DNA of 64,000 bases from Rhizobium phaseoli (GTDB lineage Bacteria > Pseudomonadota > Alphaproteobacteria > Rhizobiales > Rhizobiaceae): assembly GCF_010668805.1 (NCBI RefSeq), contig NZ_WUFT01000003.1, positions 62,001-126,000 on the forward strand, given 5' to 3'. The first letter of the stretch is position 1; the number at the start of each line of letters is the position of its first letter. The translations under genes were made by a program, and so were the position numbers. Below the pieces are notes generated by a model. It was not told the origin of the DNA. It did not search any database and was given only the letters and a program-made list of their open reading frames with translations. This document shows positions 1-11,174 of this stretch, piece by piece.

Positions 1-984
1 GAGACCCAGACGGCGTTTCTGGCCGGCGAGTTCATTCGCTGGATGGGCGAACAAGACAGGCCGTGGTTTGCGCATGTCTCGTTCTTGCGTCCGCATCCGC
101 CGTTTTCCGTGCCGGAGCCGTTCAACCGGATGTTCAAACCCCGCGAGGGGCCGGATTTTGCGCGTGCGGCAAACGCCCAAGCGGAAGAGGCAAGCCATCC
201 CTATCTCGCTTTTGCCATGCCGCGCACCGGCAAGGGCGCCTTCGTCCACGGCGCAACGGGGCCGCTCAGCGGCTGGAGCGGCGAGGATTTCGCCGCGATC
301 CGGGCGATCTATTACGGCATGATAGCAGAGGTCGATGCGCAGCTCGGCCGGCTCTGGCAGGCCCTGAAGGATGCCGGCGCCTGGGACAATACGCTTATTG
401 TTTTTACCTCGGACCACGCCGAGATGGCCGGCGATCACTGGACGCTCGGGAAGGGCGGCTTCTTCGACGGCAGCTACCATATTCCGCTTGTCATTCGCGA
501 TCCGGCAAGCGGCGCTGCCGGCGGGGTCGTCGACCGTTTCACCAGTGCCGCGGATATTTTTCCAACCCTTTGCCAAAGGCTCGGCATCGAGGCAAAGAAC
601 GGGCTCGACGGCCGGTCGCTGATGCCGTTTGTCGATGGCGGGAGGGGAGAGAGCTGGCGGGACGCGGCATTCTGGGAATTCGATTTCCGCGATATCGCCG
701 CGGGCGAGGCGGAGCGGCATTTCGGGCTAAAATCCAATCAATGCAATCTGGCAGTGATCCGCGATGCGCGGTTCAAATATGTGCATTTTGCCGGCTTGCC
801 GCCGTTGCTTTTCAATCTCAGCGACGATCCGATGGAACTCGACAATGTTGCGGGGGATCCGGCCTATGCGGCAATCCGGCTCGAGTATGCCGAAAGACTG
901 CTGTCGCTGAGGGCACGGCATCTCGATCAGACGCTCGCCTATACCGAGCTGACGGAAAAAGGGCCGGTGACGCGCCGGCCCTGA
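1..984 (+). CDS. Sulfatase / phosphonate monoester hydrolase family protein, 3' part
   Basis: The reading frame is open from the first base of the window, so the N-terminus, including the segment that would carry the formylglycine cysteine, lies outside. The 327 visible residues hold the alkaline-phosphatase-like C-terminal half. Around residues 136-147 is a metal-ligand motif, TSDHAEMAGDH, followed by KGGFFDGSYHIPLV, which is typical of the sulfatase and PehA-type phosphonate monoester hydrolase families. A late LFNLSDDPMELDN segment is also characteristic of sulfatases. The likely role is hydrolysis of sulfate or phosphonate esters; the substrate cannot be read from this part. The gene ends 27 bp before the convergent DUF1993 gene. 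Confidence 0.85.
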   Translation, partial: ETQTAFLAGEFIRWMGEQDRPWFAHVSFLRPHPPFSVPEPFNRMFKPREGPDFARAANAQAEEASHPYLAFAMPRTGKGAFVHGATGPLSGWSGEDFAAIRAIYYGMIAEVDAQLGRLWQALKDAGAWDNTLIVFTSDHAEMAGDHWTLGKGGFFDGSYHIPLVIRDPASGAAGGVVDRFTSAADIFPTLCQRLGIEAKNGLDGRSLMPFVDGGRGESWRDAAFWEFDFRDIAAGEAERHFGLKSNQCNLAVIRDARFKYVHFAGLPPLLFNLSDDPMELDNVAGDPAYAAIRLEYAERLLSLRARHLDQTLAYTELTEKGPVTRRP

Positions 985-1011
985 TAACTGCTGCGTGGAA
1001 CGGCTCGTTGT

Positions 1012-1509
1012 TTAGCCGAGATAATCGCGCTTGCCGATCGGCGCACCCTGGTTGCGCAGGATGGCGTGGGCCGTCGTGACGTGGAAATAGAAGTTCGGCA
1101 AGGCGAAAGTGGTGACATATTCGTTACCCGGAAGCACGATGCCGCTCTTGCCCGGCAGGGTGATCTCACGGCTTTCCGTGCCTTCCAGCGCGTCTTGCGA
1201 GAAGCCGGCGAGATAGGCGTCGGTTTTTGCCAGGCGCTCGCGCAGCTCGTCGAACGTCTTTTCATTGTCCTCGAACTTCGGAGCGTCGGTCGCGGTCAGG
1301 CGGGCGAGGGTGAATTTGGCGCTGTCGCTGGCGCGTTGATACTGGCCGGAAAGCGGCAGCATGTCGGGCGCGAGACGGGCGGCGATCAAGACGGCAGGAT
1401 CGATATTCTTTTCCTTGGCATAGGCTTCGGCCTTGTCGAGGTAGGTTTTCAGGCTGGCGAGGCCGCGCTGAAACATCGGAACGGTGAGGCGATACATCGA
1501 AATGGACAT
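1012..1509 (-). CDS. DUF1993 family protein
   Basis: A 165-aa soluble protein resembling the DUF1993 family, whose biochemical role I do not know. It is mostly helical with a late FYFHVTTAHAILRNQG segment carrying two histidines, a layout reminiscent of DinB-like four-helix proteins (inference). I chose the start MSISMYRLTV because a GGAG lies 9 bases upstream; an in-frame ATG eight codons earlier (1533) has no better site. It is transcribed toward the sulfatase gene and away from the sugar transporter operon, and is probably monocistronic. Confidence 0.8.
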   Translation of the reverse strand: MSISMYRLTVPMFQRGLASLKTYLDKAEAYAKEKNIDPAVLIAARLAPDMLPLSGQYQRASDSAKFTLARLTATDAPKFEDNEKTFDELRERLAKTDAYLAGFSQDALEGTESREITLPGKSGIVLPGNEYVTTFALPNFYFHVTTAHAILRNQGAPIGKRDYLG

Positions 1510-1835
1510 TGGTCCTGTCTCCAAAATCTTCAAATAATCTGGCCACGGCGAGAGATCGAAGGCGCCTGCGGCCGTGAGCCTGTCTTCGACCCTGCCATAG
1601 ATGGATGCTCTCTTCGTCTTTCACAATGCGGGGGACTGCAGGCTCGCCACTAAAGAGGCTTGACGTTGTTCCTAGAAAATGGAATGAATATTCCGAAGAG
1701 CGGATTTGACGGTTTGTTTGTTCCGTTTTTGGCGCGCTGCAGGAGAGCGGCGCGGGGAATTTCGGCTTCAAGGCAATGCCTGGAGCTCCGGCGTGAGGAG
1801 GGTGCAGCCGGGCACCGCTTTGTGGAGGAAGTGAA
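1510..1835. other. Intergenic region between divergent DUF1993 gene and sugar ABC operon
   Basis: This 326-bp spacer should hold both divergent promoters. The only clear element is the palindrome at 1681-1694, listed separately. A ribosome binding site (GGAGG) precedes the sugar-binding-protein start. I see no small gene in it. Confidence 0.5.
1681..1694. promoter_or_regulatory. Candidate IolR-type operator
   Basis: The 14-bp sequence GGAATGAATATTCC is a perfect palindrome apart from its centre and fits the form GGAA-N6-TTCC. From memory, that form was described for the RpiR-type inositol repressor IolR in Sinorhizobium meliloti. It lies 141 bp upstream of the start of the sugar-binding protein gene, where a repressor or activator could act. 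That the transporter takes up inositol is inferred from this site together with protein resemblance. Confidence 0.45.
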
Positions 1836-2765
1836 ATGAAAAAGTTTATCCTGGGCACTGCGATGGCGCTCGTCATGTCGACGGCGGTCCACGCGGAAAC
1901 CGTCGGCGTTTCGATGGCGAAATTCGACGACAATTTCCTGACGGTTCTGCGCAACGGCATGACCGATTATGCCAAGACGCTGAGCGGCGTGACGCTGCAG
2001 GTCGAAGACGCACAGAACGACGTTTCCAAGCAGCAGAGCCAGATCCAGAATTTCATCGCCTCCAAGGTCGATGCAATCATCGTCAACCCTGTCGATACCG
2101 ACGCAACCACGGCAATGTCCAAGCTCGCCGCCGATGCCGGCATTCCGCTTGTTTACGTCAACCGTCAGCCGGTCAACGTCGACACGCTGCCTGAGAAACA
2201 GGCCTTCGTCGCATCCAACGAGCAGGAATCCGGCACGCTGGAAACCAAGGAAGTCTGCCGCATTCTCGGCGGCAAGGGCAAGGCCGTCGTGATCATGGGC
2301 GAGCTTTCCAACCAGGCTGCGCGCATGCGCACCCAGGATGTCCACGACGTTGTCAAGACCGATGAATGCAAGGGTCTGGAAATCGTCGAAGAGCAGACGG
2401 CCAACTGGGATCGCACCCAGGGCGCCGACCTGATGGCCAACTGGCTCTCCAGCGGCATCGAATTCGACGCCGTGATTTCCAACAACGACGAAATGGCGAT
2501 TGGCGCCATCCAGGCGCTGAAGGCTGCCGGCAAGGATATGACCAAGGTTGTCGTCGGCGGTGTCGACGCCACGCAGGATGCGCTTGCCGCCATGCAGGCC
2601 GGCGATCTCGACGTCACGGTATTCCAGGACGCGGCCGGCCAGGGCAAGGGCTCGCTCGATGCGGCCCTCAAGATTGCCAAGGGCGAAAAGGTCGAGAAGA
2701 AGGTTTATATTCCCTTCCAGCTCGTCACCCCTGCCAACGTCAAGGACTTCGTCACCAAGAACTGA
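1836..2765 (+). CDS. Sugar (probably inositol/rhizopine-type) ABC transporter, periplasmic binding protein
   Basis: A 309-aa protein with a signal peptide ending near residue 20 (VHA before ETVGVSMAKF), so it acts in the periplasm. It has the two-lobed RbsB-like fold of type 1 sugar-binding proteins, with conserved VDAIIVNPVDTDA, VYVNRQPV and NNDEMAIGAIQAL segments. The closest proteins I recall are the IbpA/IntA/MocB group, which bind myo-inositol or rhizopine; ribose or another polyol remains possible. A GGAGG precedes the ATG. It is the first gene of a three-gene importer operon, followed by ATPase and permease, with a candidate IolR-type operator upstream. Confidence 0.85.
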   Translation: MKKFILGTAMALVMSTAVHAETVGVSMAKFDDNFLTVLRNGMTDYAKTLSGVTLQVEDAQNDVSKQQSQIQNFIASKVDAIIVNPVDTDATTAMSKLAADAGIPLVYVNRQPVNVDTLPEKQAFVASNEQESGTLETKEVCRILGGKGKAVVIMGELSNQAARMRTQDVHDVVKTDECKGLEIVEEQTANWDRTQGADLMANWLSSGIEFDAVISNNDEMAIGAIQALKAAGKDMTKVVVGGVDATQDALAAMQAGDLDVTVFQDAAGQGKGSLDAALKIAKGEKVEKKVYIPFQLVTPANVKDFVTKN

Positions 2766-2834
2766 GGCGAACGCCAAACGGGATGCGGGCTTTGCCCGCA
2801 TCCTTTTCGCCTGTCCGTATCCGGAGGAGATGAT

Positions 2835-4376
<1,542 letters not shown>

Positions 4377-4410
4377 TGCGCCGCCCGCGATCGCCCAAGG
4401 GAGGTTTGAC

Positions 4411-5436
4411 ATGAGTACCAAGGCAGCAGAGGGCGCAGCTCCGCTCGCGACCCGGCAAAGGCGGCGGCGCCTACCGACCGAGCTCAGCATTTTCCTGGTG
4501 CTCGTCGGCATCGCGCTGATCTATGAAGCGCTCGGCTGGATCTTCATCGGCCAAAGCTTCCTGATGAACTCGCAGCGCCTGACGATCATGATCCTGCAGG
4601 TCTCGGTCATCGGCATCATCGCCGTCGGCGTCACCCAGGTCATCATCACCGGCGGCATCGATCTTTCCTCGGGCTCGGTCGTCGGCATGACGGCGATGAT
4701 CGCCACAAGCTTTGCTCAGTCGTCGACCTGGGGACGGGCGGTGTTTCCCTCGCTGACCGACTTGCCGGCTTTCGTGCCGATCATGATCGGCCTGCTGATC
4801 GGGGCGGCGGCTGGTCTGGCGAACGGCGCGCTCATCGCCTACACGAAAATCCCGCCGTTCATCGCGACGCTCGGCATGTTCGTTTCGGCTCGCGGCGTGG
4901 CGAAGTGGTATACGAAGGGACAGCCGGTTTCCGGCATCACCGAGCAGTTTCACTTCATCGGAACCAAGGCCTGGCCGGTCGTCGTTTTCCTGGTCGTCGC
5001 GCTGATCTTCCACATTGCGCTGCGCTACACCCGTTATGGCAAGTTCACCTATGCCATCGGCGCCAACCCGCAGGCGGCGCGCGTTTCCGGCATTAATATC
5101 GAGGCGCATCTCGTCAAGGTCTATGTGATTGCCGGATTGCTTGCCGGCCTCGCCGGTATCGTCACGGCGGCACGCGCGGAAACCGCACAGGCAAGCATGG
5201 GCGTCGGCTATGAACTCGACGCGATCGCCGCCACCGTCATCGGCGGCACCTCACTCACCGGCGGCGTCGGGCGCATCACCGGCACTGTCATCGGCACCAT
5301 CATCCTCGGTGTCATGACCTCCGGCTTCACCTTCCTTAGGATCGACGCCTATTACCAGGAGATCGTCAAGGGTCTGATCATCGTCACGGCTGTGGTCATC
5401 GACGTCTACAGACAGAAGAAGCGCCGCAAGCATTGA
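4411..5436 (+). CDS. Sugar ABC transporter, inner-membrane permease (RbsC/IatP type)
   Basis: A 341-aa very hydrophobic protein with about 8-10 membrane spans, of the BPD_transp_2 family that forms the homodimeric channel for ribose/inositol importers. Family hallmarks include the [13 protein letters not shown] segment near residue 80, [19 protein letters not shown], and a C-terminal [20 protein letters not shown] segment. A GGGAGG site lies before the ATG. It is the last gene of the operon and is followed by a good terminator hairpin. Substrate specificity is set by the binding protein. Confidence 0.93.
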   Translation: MSTKAAEGAAPLATRQRRRRLPTELSIFLVLVGIALIYEALGWIFIGQSFLMNSQRLTIMILQVSVIGIIAVGVTQVIITGGIDLSSGSVVGMTAMIATSFAQSSTWGRAVFPSLTDLPAFVPIMIGLLIGAAAGLANGALIAYTKIPPFIATLGMFVSARGVAKWYTKGQPVSGITEQFHFIGTKAWPVVVFLVVALIFHIALRYTRYGKFTYAIGANPQAARVSGINIEAHLVKVYVIAGLLAGLAGIVTAARAETAQASMGVGYELDAIAATVIGGTSLTGGVGRITGTVIGTIILGVMTSGFTFLRIDAYYQEIVKGLIIVTAVVIDVYRQKKRRKH

Positions 5437-5464
5437 TCTCAGATGGTGCGATCCGATGGTTTTT

Positions 5465-5493
5465 GCGGGGGCTTCGGCCCCCGTTCCGTTTTT
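5465..5493 (+). terminator. Rho-independent terminator of the sugar ABC operon
   Basis: A GGGGGC/GCCCCC stem with a TTCG tetraloop (5467-5482) is followed by a short T run (5489-5493), about 30 bp after the permease stop codon. Confidence 0.75.
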
Positions 5494-5585
5494 AGCGCGT
5501 GAGGACGGAATTTATAAAAAAGAGGTGGCGAATTCCGTCAGCTTTTCTATTCTGGTCTTCCCGCTCGGGCAGCGCAGGAAGATAG

Positions 5586-6644
5586 ATGCAATTCGTATTT
5601 GACGGCCACAACGACGTTCTCCTTCGACTTTGGACACATTCAAAAGACGGTAGCGACCCGATTGCGGAATTCGCAGACGGCACGACCGTCGGCCATATCG
5701 ATGCGCACCGGGCCAAAAAGGGCGGACTTTCGGGTGGTCTCTGCGCCATCTATATTCCCTCGGGCGATCTTGTCTTTGCCGATCCGGATGCCGATGGCCG
5801 CTACATCACGCCGATGGCGGCTCCTCTCGATCCGTTGCCTTCCCTCGCCATTGCCAATGAAATGGCGGCCATCGCGCTGCGGCTCGACCATGCTGGTGCC
5901 TGGCGGCTCTGCCGGACGGTGAAAGATATCCGCGGCGCCATGGCCGACGATATTTTCGCCGCCGTCCTGCATATGGAAGGCTGCGAGGCGATCGGCGCCG
6001 ATCTTTCGGCGCTTGAAGTGTTTTATGCGGCGGGACTGCGCTCGCTCGGGCCAGTCTGGAGCCGGCACAATGTGTTCGGTTACGGCGTGCCCTTCGCCTT
6101 CCCGATGTCGCCTGACACGGCGCCGGGCTTGACCGACGCCGGCTTTGCGCTGGTGCGCGAATGCAATCGCCTCGGTATCCTGATCGACCTTGCCCATATC
6201 ACCGAGAAGGGGTTCTGGGACGTGGCGAAGACGACCGACCAGCCGCTGGTCGCCAGCCATTCCAACGCCCATGCGCTGACGCCGGTCGCGCGCAATCTGA
6301 CCGACAGGCAGCTCGATGCGATCCGCGAAAGCCGCGGGCTCGTCGGTATCAACTATGCCACCGCCATGCTGCGCCCCGATGGGCGTTCGGACGGCGATAC
6401 GCCGCTTGCCGACATGATCCGCCACATCGACTATCTGGTGAACCGCATCGGCATCGACTGCGTGGGCCTCGGATCGGACTTCGACGGCGCCACCATTCCT
6501 GAGGAAATCGGCGATGCAGCCGGCAATCAGAAGCTGATTGCCGCTCTCAGGGAGGTTGGTTATGCTGAGACTGACCTGACCAAACTCGCCCGTGAAAACT
6601 GGCTTCGCATTCTGGCAAAGGCTTGGCGGGAGGACTACGCCTAA
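5586..6644 (+). CDS. Membrane-dipeptidase family zinc peptidase (M19)
   Basis: A 352-aa enzyme of the renal dipeptidase family, which hydrolyses dipeptides, often with D-residues at the C-terminal side. The binuclear zinc ligands are all visible: HxD at H8/D10 (DGHNDVLLRLW), E131 in HMEGCEA, H204 in IDLAHI and H225 in ASHSNAHAL. There is no clear signal peptide, so it is probably cytoplasmic. The start is preceded by AGGAAG. It is the first gene of a six-gene unit whose other members form a peptide ABC importer, which suggests it degrades what the importer brings in. Substrate identity (for example D-Ala or Cys-Gly dipeptides) is not shown by the sequence. Confidence 0.92.
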   Translation: MQFVFDGHNDVLLRLWTHSKDGSDPIAEFADGTTVGHIDAHRAKKGGLSGGLCAIYIPSGDLVFADPDADGRYITPMAAPLDPLPSLAIANEMAAIALRLDHAGAWRLCRTVKDIRGAMADDIFAAVLHMEGCEAIGADLSALEVFYAAGLRSLGPVWSRHNVFGYGVPFAFPMSPDTAPGLTDAGFALVRECNRLGILIDLAHITEKGFWDVAKTTDQPLVASHSNAHALTPVARNLTDRQLDAIRESRGLVGINYATAMLRPDGRSDGDTPLADMIRHIDYLVNRIGIDCVGLGSDFDGATIPEEIGDAAGNQKLIAALREVGYAETDLTKLARENWLRILAKAWREDYA

Positions 6645-6682
6645 GCCTTTCCTATCCAATCAAAAAACAAGGGGAACAAATC

Positions 6683-8326
6683 ATGATGATCACCAAACTC
6701 GGCCGCAATTTTCGACTGCTCTCCGCGGGAGCGGCACTTTCGCTGCTGATGATGGCGGCGCCCTCCGCTTTCGCCGAGACGCCCAAGGATACGCTGGTCG
6801 AGGGTTTTGCCATCGATGACATCATCACGATGGATCCGGGCGAGGCGTTCGAGCTGTCGACCGCCGAAGTTACCACCAACAGCTACAGCCTGCTCGTCCG
6901 TCTCGATATGGACGACACGTCGAAGGTGAAGGGCGATCTGGCCGACAGCTGGAATGTTTCCGATGACGGTCTGACCTATACGTTCAAGCTGAAATCGGGG
7001 ATGAAATTTGCCTCCGGCAACCCGATCACCGCCGAAGACGTCGCCTGGTCGTTCGAGCGCGCCGTCAAGCTCGACAAAAGCCCGGCCTTCATCCTAACGC
7101 AATTCGGCCTGACCGGCGACAATGTCACGGAAAAGGCCAAGGCGGCCGATGCCGGCACCTTCGTCTTCACTGTCGACAAGGCCTATGCGCCGAGCTTCGT
7201 GCTCAACTGCCTGACGGCAACGGTCGCTTCCGTCGTCGACAAGAAGCTGGTGATGGAGCATGTGAAGGCGGTAACACCAGATGCCGAGCACAAATACGAC
7301 AATGATTTCGGCAATGAGTGGCTGAAGACCGGCTATGCCGGCTCCGGCGCCTACAAGCTGCGGGAATGGCGCGCCAATGAAGTGGTCGTTTTGGAGCGCA
7401 ACGACAATTATTACGGCGACAAGGCCAAGCTCAACCGCGTCATCTACCGCTATATGAAGGAAAGCGCTGCCCAGCGGCTGGCGCTGGAAGCCGGCGACAT
7501 CGATATCGCCCGCAACCTCGAGCCTGGCGACATCGACGCCGTTTCGAAGAATGCCGATCTCGCAACGACGAGTGCGCCGAAGGGCACGATCTATTATGTC
7601 AGCCTGAACAACAAGAACGAGAATCTGAAGAAGCCCGAGGTGCAGGAAGCCTTCAAGTACTTGGTCGACTATGATGCGATCGGCGCAACCTTGATCAAGG
7701 GTATCGGCGAAATCCACCAGACCTTCCTGCCGAAGGGCCAGCTCGGCGCGCTCGACGAAAATCCCTACAAGCTCGATGTCGCCAAGGCCAAGGAACTGCT
7801 CGCCAAGGCCGGCTTACCCGACGGTTTCTCGATCACCATGGACGTACGCAACAGCCAGCCGGTGACCGGTATTGCCGAATCCATGCAGCAGACGCTGGCG
7901 CAGGCCGGCGTGAAGATGGAAATCATCCCGGGTGACGGCAAGCAGACGCTGACCAAATACCGCGCCCGCACCCATGACATGTATATCGGCCAGTGGGGTT
8001 CGGACTATTTCGACCCGAATTCCAATGCCGATACCTTTACCGGCAATCCCGACAATTCCGATGCCGGCACGGTGAAGACGCTCGCATGGCGCAACACCTG
8101 GGAAGCGCCGGAACTCGACAAGCAAGCAAAGGCAGCACTTCTGGAACGCGACGCCGCCAAGCGCGCCGCCATCTACCAGGATATCCAGAAGAAATATCTT
8201 GAAAACAGCCCCTTCGTCTTCATCTTCCAGCAGACCGAGGTGGCCGGTTACCGCAAAAGCGTGAAGGACTTCAAACTGGGCCCAAGCTTCGACACCAATT
8301 TCGTCGGTCCGATCGCCAAGGAATAG
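6683..8326 (+). CDS. Peptide ABC transporter, periplasmic binding protein (family 5)
   Basis: A 547-aa solute-binding protein of the DppA/OppA type (SBP_bac_5). The start is the first of two adjacent ATGs, preceded by AAGGGGAAC; a longer frame overlapping the dipeptidase lacks a ribosome site. A signal peptide of about 34 residues ends in PSAFA before ETPKD. Family features include LADSWNVSDDGLTYTFKL near residue 75, GAYKLREW and the C-terminal FIFQQTEVAGYRKSVKDF. It binds peptides or related cationic solutes in the periplasm and delivers them to the permease pair encoded next. It lies 38 bp after the dipeptidase gene. Confidence 0.92.
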   Translation: MMITKLGRNFRLLSAGAALSLLMMAAPSAFAETPKDTLVEGFAIDDIITMDPGEAFELSTAEVTTNSYSLLVRLDMDDTSKVKGDLADSWNVSDDGLTYTFKLKSGMKFASGNPITAEDVAWSFERAVKLDKSPAFILTQFGLTGDNVTEKAKAADAGTFVFTVDKAYAPSFVLNCLTATVASVVDKKLVMEHVKAVTPDAEHKYDNDFGNEWLKTGYAGSGAYKLREWRANEVVVLERNDNYYGDKAKLNRVIYRYMKESAAQRLALEAGDIDIARNLEPGDIDAVSKNADLATTSAPKGTIYYVSLNNKNENLKKPEVQEAFKYLVDYDAIGATLIKGIGEIHQTFLPKGQLGALDENPYKLDVAKAKELLAKAGLPDGFSITMDVRNSQPVTGIAESMQQTLAQAGVKMEIIPGDGKQTLTKYRARTHDMYIGQWGSDYFDPNSNADTFTGNPDNSDAGTVKTLAWRNTWEAPELDKQAKAALLERDAAKRAAIYQDIQKKYLENSPFVFIFQQTEVAGYRKSVKDFKLGPSFDTNFVGPIAKE

Positions 8327-8344
8327 TCCGGCAGGATCAGTCGC

Positions 8345-9412
8345 TTGAGCACCGTCGAAACGACACAGGCGGCGCGGCCCCGAAAGGGCCGTGCCGGTGC
8401 CTTCGCAAAGGCGCTGGGGCGGTTCCTGTTTGCCGCCGTCACCACCTATTTCGGCCTTCTGGCCGTCACCTTCTTCATCGGCCGCGTTGTGCCGATCGAT
8501 CCCGTGCTCGCCATTCTCGGCGATCGCGCCCCCACCCATGTCGTTGAGCGCGTGCGCGAGGAGATGGGCTTCAACCTGCCGCTCTATCAGCAGTTCTTCA
8601 TCTATATCAAAGGCATACTGGCCGGCGATTTCGGCAATTCGGTGCTGACGACCAATCCGGTCATGGTCGATATCCGCCGTGTCCTGCCGGCAACCATCGA
8701 GCTCGCGACACTCGGAACGCTCATCGGCGCTTTCGTCGGCGTGCCGCTCGGCGTTCTCGCCGCCGTGCGTCGCGGCAGCATCGCCGACCAGGTCGTGCGC
8801 GTCGTCGGCTTGATCGGCTATTCGGTGCCGATCTTCTGGCTGGCGCTGATCTCGCTCGTCATCTTCTATGCGCGGCTGCGCTGGGTGGCTTTTCCCGGCC
8901 GCATCGACATCGTCTTCGAATACACCTTCACGCCGATCACCGGCCTGTATCTGCTGGACAGTGCCTGGCAGGGGCAATGGGATGTGTTTTACGATGTCTT
9001 CCGCCACATCATCCTGCCTGCATCGCTGCTCGGCTATTTCTCGCTCGCCTATATCAGCCGCATGACGCGCAGCTTCATGCTGAACGAGCTCTCCCAGGAA
9101 TACATCGTTGCCGCGCGCGCCAAGGGGCTTTCGGAAACGCGGGTGATCTGGGGCCATGCGCTGCGCAATGCCGCTGTGCCGCTGGTCACCGTCATCGCGC
9201 TTTCCTATGCCGGCCTGCTCGAAGGATCGGTGCTGACCGAGACCGTCTTTTCCTGGCCGGGCATCGGGCTCTACATCACCAATTCGCTGCAGAACGCTGA
9301 CATGAATGCGGTGCTCGGCGGGACGATCGTCATCGGCACTGTTTTCATCGGCATCAACCTTCTGTCCGATCTTCTCTACCGGACGCTCGACCCGAGGACG
9401 CGAAACCGATGA
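8345..9412 (+). CDS. Peptide ABC transporter, permease 1 (DppB type)
   Basis: A 355-aa inner-membrane permease with about six spans. The long periplasmic loop after the first span is typical of DppB/OppB. The cytoplasmic EAA motif reads VAARAKGLSETRVIWGHALR. The start is TTG; GCAGGA lies upstream and no in-frame ATG exists before the first span. The stop codon overlaps the start of the next permease (ATGA), implying translational coupling. Confidence 0.92.
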   Translation: MSTVETTQAARPRKGRAGAFAKALGRFLFAAVTTYFGLLAVTFFIGRVVPIDPVLAILGDRAPTHVVERVREEMGFNLPLYQQFFIYIKGILAGDFGNSVLTTNPVMVDIRRVLPATIELATLGTLIGAFVGVPLGVLAAVRRGSIADQVVRVVGLIGYSVPIFWLALISLVIFYARLRWVAFPGRIDIVFEYTFTPITGLYLLDSAWQGQWDVFYDVFRHIILPASLLGYFSLAYISRMTRSFMLNELSQEYIVAARAKGLSETRVIWGHALRNAAVPLVTVIALSYAGLLEGSVLTETVFSWPGIGLYITNSLQNADMNAVLGGTIVIGTVFIGINLLSDLLYRTLDPRTRNR

Positions 9413-10344
9413 CGGCCCCTGCCAGCCCATCCCAGCCGATGAGCCGCCGCGAATGGCTGCTTTCCGACCGGCCGCAATCGCGCATGCAGGCGCGCCTCGG
9501 CCGCGCCTACGTTACCTGGCGGCAGTTCACGGCCAACAGGCTCGCCGTCGTCGGCCTGCTGATCATCATCGCGCTGCTTTTCATCGCCGCTTTTGCCGAT
9601 TTGCTCGCCACGCACAATCCCGTTATCGGCGATCTGCGCAACGCCCGTCTGCTGCCGCCGGGAACGGGGGAATTCCTGCTCGGCACCGATGACCAGGGAC
9701 GCGATATCTATTCGCGGCTGATCTACGGATCGCGATTGACGCTGTTCGTCATCGTGCTCGTCGCGATCATCTCGGCGCCGATTGGTCTGATCGTCGGCAC
9801 GGTCTCCGGTTATGCCGGCGGCTGGGTGGATGCGACGCTGATGCGCATCACCGATATTTTCCTTGCCTTTCCGAAGCTGGTGCTGGCGCTTGCCTTTGTC
9901 GCGGCACTCGGTCCCGGCATCCAGAACGCGATCATCGCCATCGCCATCACATCCTGGCCGCCTTATGCCCGCATCGCCCGCGCCGAGACGCTGACGGTCC
10001 GGCGGTCCGATTATATTTCGGCGGTGAAGCTGATGGGCGCCTCGCCGTTCCGCATCATCCTGCGCCATGTCATGCCGCTCTGCATTTCCTCGCTGATCGT
10101 GCGGGTGACGCTCGACATGGCGGGCATCATCCTGACCGCCGCCGGTCTCGGTTTTCTCGGCGTCGGCGCGCAGCCGCCGCTGCCGGAATGGGGGGCGATG
10201 ATCGCCTCGGGACGGCGCTTCATCCTCGATCAATGGTGGGTCGCGGCGATGCCCGGCATCGCCATCCTCATCGTCAGCCTCGGCTTCAATCTGCTTGGTG
10301 ACGGCCTGCGCGACGCGCTCGATCCGAAGGAGAGCGGCCAATGA
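9409..10344 (+). CDS. Peptide ABC transporter, permease 2 (DppC type)
   Basis: A 311-aa inner-membrane permease with an N-terminal cytoplasmic stretch of about 40 residues and six spans, as in DppC/OppC. It carries the LLGTDDQGRDIYSRLIYGSR segment of this family and the EAA loop DYISAVKLMGASPFRIILRH. It pairs with the preceding permease as the heterodimeric channel. ATGA overlaps join it to both neighbours. Confidence 0.92.
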   Translation: MTAPASPSQPMSRREWLLSDRPQSRMQARLGRAYVTWRQFTANRLAVVGLLIIIALLFIAAFADLLATHNPVIGDLRNARLLPPGTGEFLLGTDDQGRDIYSRLIYGSRLTLFVIVLVAIISAPIGLIVGTVSGYAGGWVDATLMRITDIFLAFPKLVLALAFVAALGPGIQNAIIAIAITSWPPYARIARAETLTVRRSDYISAVKLMGASPFRIILRHVMPLCISSLIVRVTLDMAGIILTAAGLGFLGVGAQPPLPEWGAMIASGRRFILDQWWVAAMPGIAILIVSLGFNLLGDGLRDALDPKESGQ

Positions 10345-11174
10345 CGACACTTCTGACGGTTGATAAGCTCAAGGTCAGCTACCCCACACGCACCGGGGTG
10401 ATCGAGGCCGTGCGCGGCGTCTCCTTCACGCTCGGCAAGGAAAGGCTCGGCATTGTCGGCGAATCCGGTTCCGGAAAATCGCAGACCGGCCGGGCGATCA
10501 TGGGGCTGACGCCGAAACACGCTATCGTTGCGGCCGACAGGCTGGATTTCAACGGCATCGACCTGATCAAGGCCTCTGCCGGCGAAAGGCGCAGGCTGCG
10601 CGGCAAGCGCATCGCCATGATCCTGCAGGATCCGAAATATTCGCTCGATCCGGTCATGACGATCGGGCGGCAGATCTGCGAAACGCTGCGGACCCATGAG
10701 AGGGTCGGCAAGGCGGAGGCGCGCGAGCGCGTGCTCGCCATGCTGGAAGCGGTGCAGATCCGCGATCCGAAACGTGTCTTCGACCTGCATCCGCACGAGG
10801 TTTCAGGCGGCATGGGGCAGCGGGCGATGATTGCCATGATGCTGATTGCCGGGCCTGAATTGCTGATTGCCGACGAGCCGACTTCGGCGCTCGACGTGAC
10901 GGTGCAGCTCGACGTGCTGAGAATCATGGACAGGCTGGTGTCGGAGCGCGGCATGGGGCTGATCTTCGTTTCCCACGATCTGAGGCTGGTCTCGTCCTTC
11001 TGCGACCGGGTCATTGTCATGTATGCCGGAAAGGTCGTCGAGGAGCTCGCGGCCGCCGATCTCAAACATGCGCAGCATCCCTATACGAGAGGATTGCTGA
11101 ATTGCATGCCCGAGATCGGCCAGAACCGTCATCCGCTGCCGGTGCTCGATCGCAGGCCGGAGTGGGCCGCATGA
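10341..11174 (+). CDS. Peptide ABC transporter, ATP-binding protein 1 (DppD type)
   Basis: A 277-aa ATPase with Walker A GESGSGKSQ near residue 40, a signature VSGGMGQRAMIAMML, Walker B LLIADEPTSALD and the H-loop SHDL. The C-terminal oligopeptide/dipeptide extension (HPYTRGLLNCMPEIG) is the Oligo_HPY domain that marks peptide and nickel importers. The signature has GGMGQ where GGMRQ is usual, a mild change. It overlaps both neighbours by ATGA. Confidence 0.92.
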   Translation: MTTLLTVDKLKVSYPTRTGVIEAVRGVSFTLGKERLGIVGESGSGKSQTGRAIMGLTPKHAIVAADRLDFNGIDLIKASAGERRRLRGKRIAMILQDPKYSLDPVMTIGRQICETLRTHERVGKAEARERVLAMLEAVQIRDPKRVFDLHPHEVSGGMGQRAMIAMMLIAGPELLIADEPTSALDVTVQLDVLRIMDRLVSERGMGLIFVSHDLRLVSSFCDRVIVMYAGKVVEELAAADLKHAQHPYTRGLLNCMPEIGQNRHPLPVLDRRPEWAA

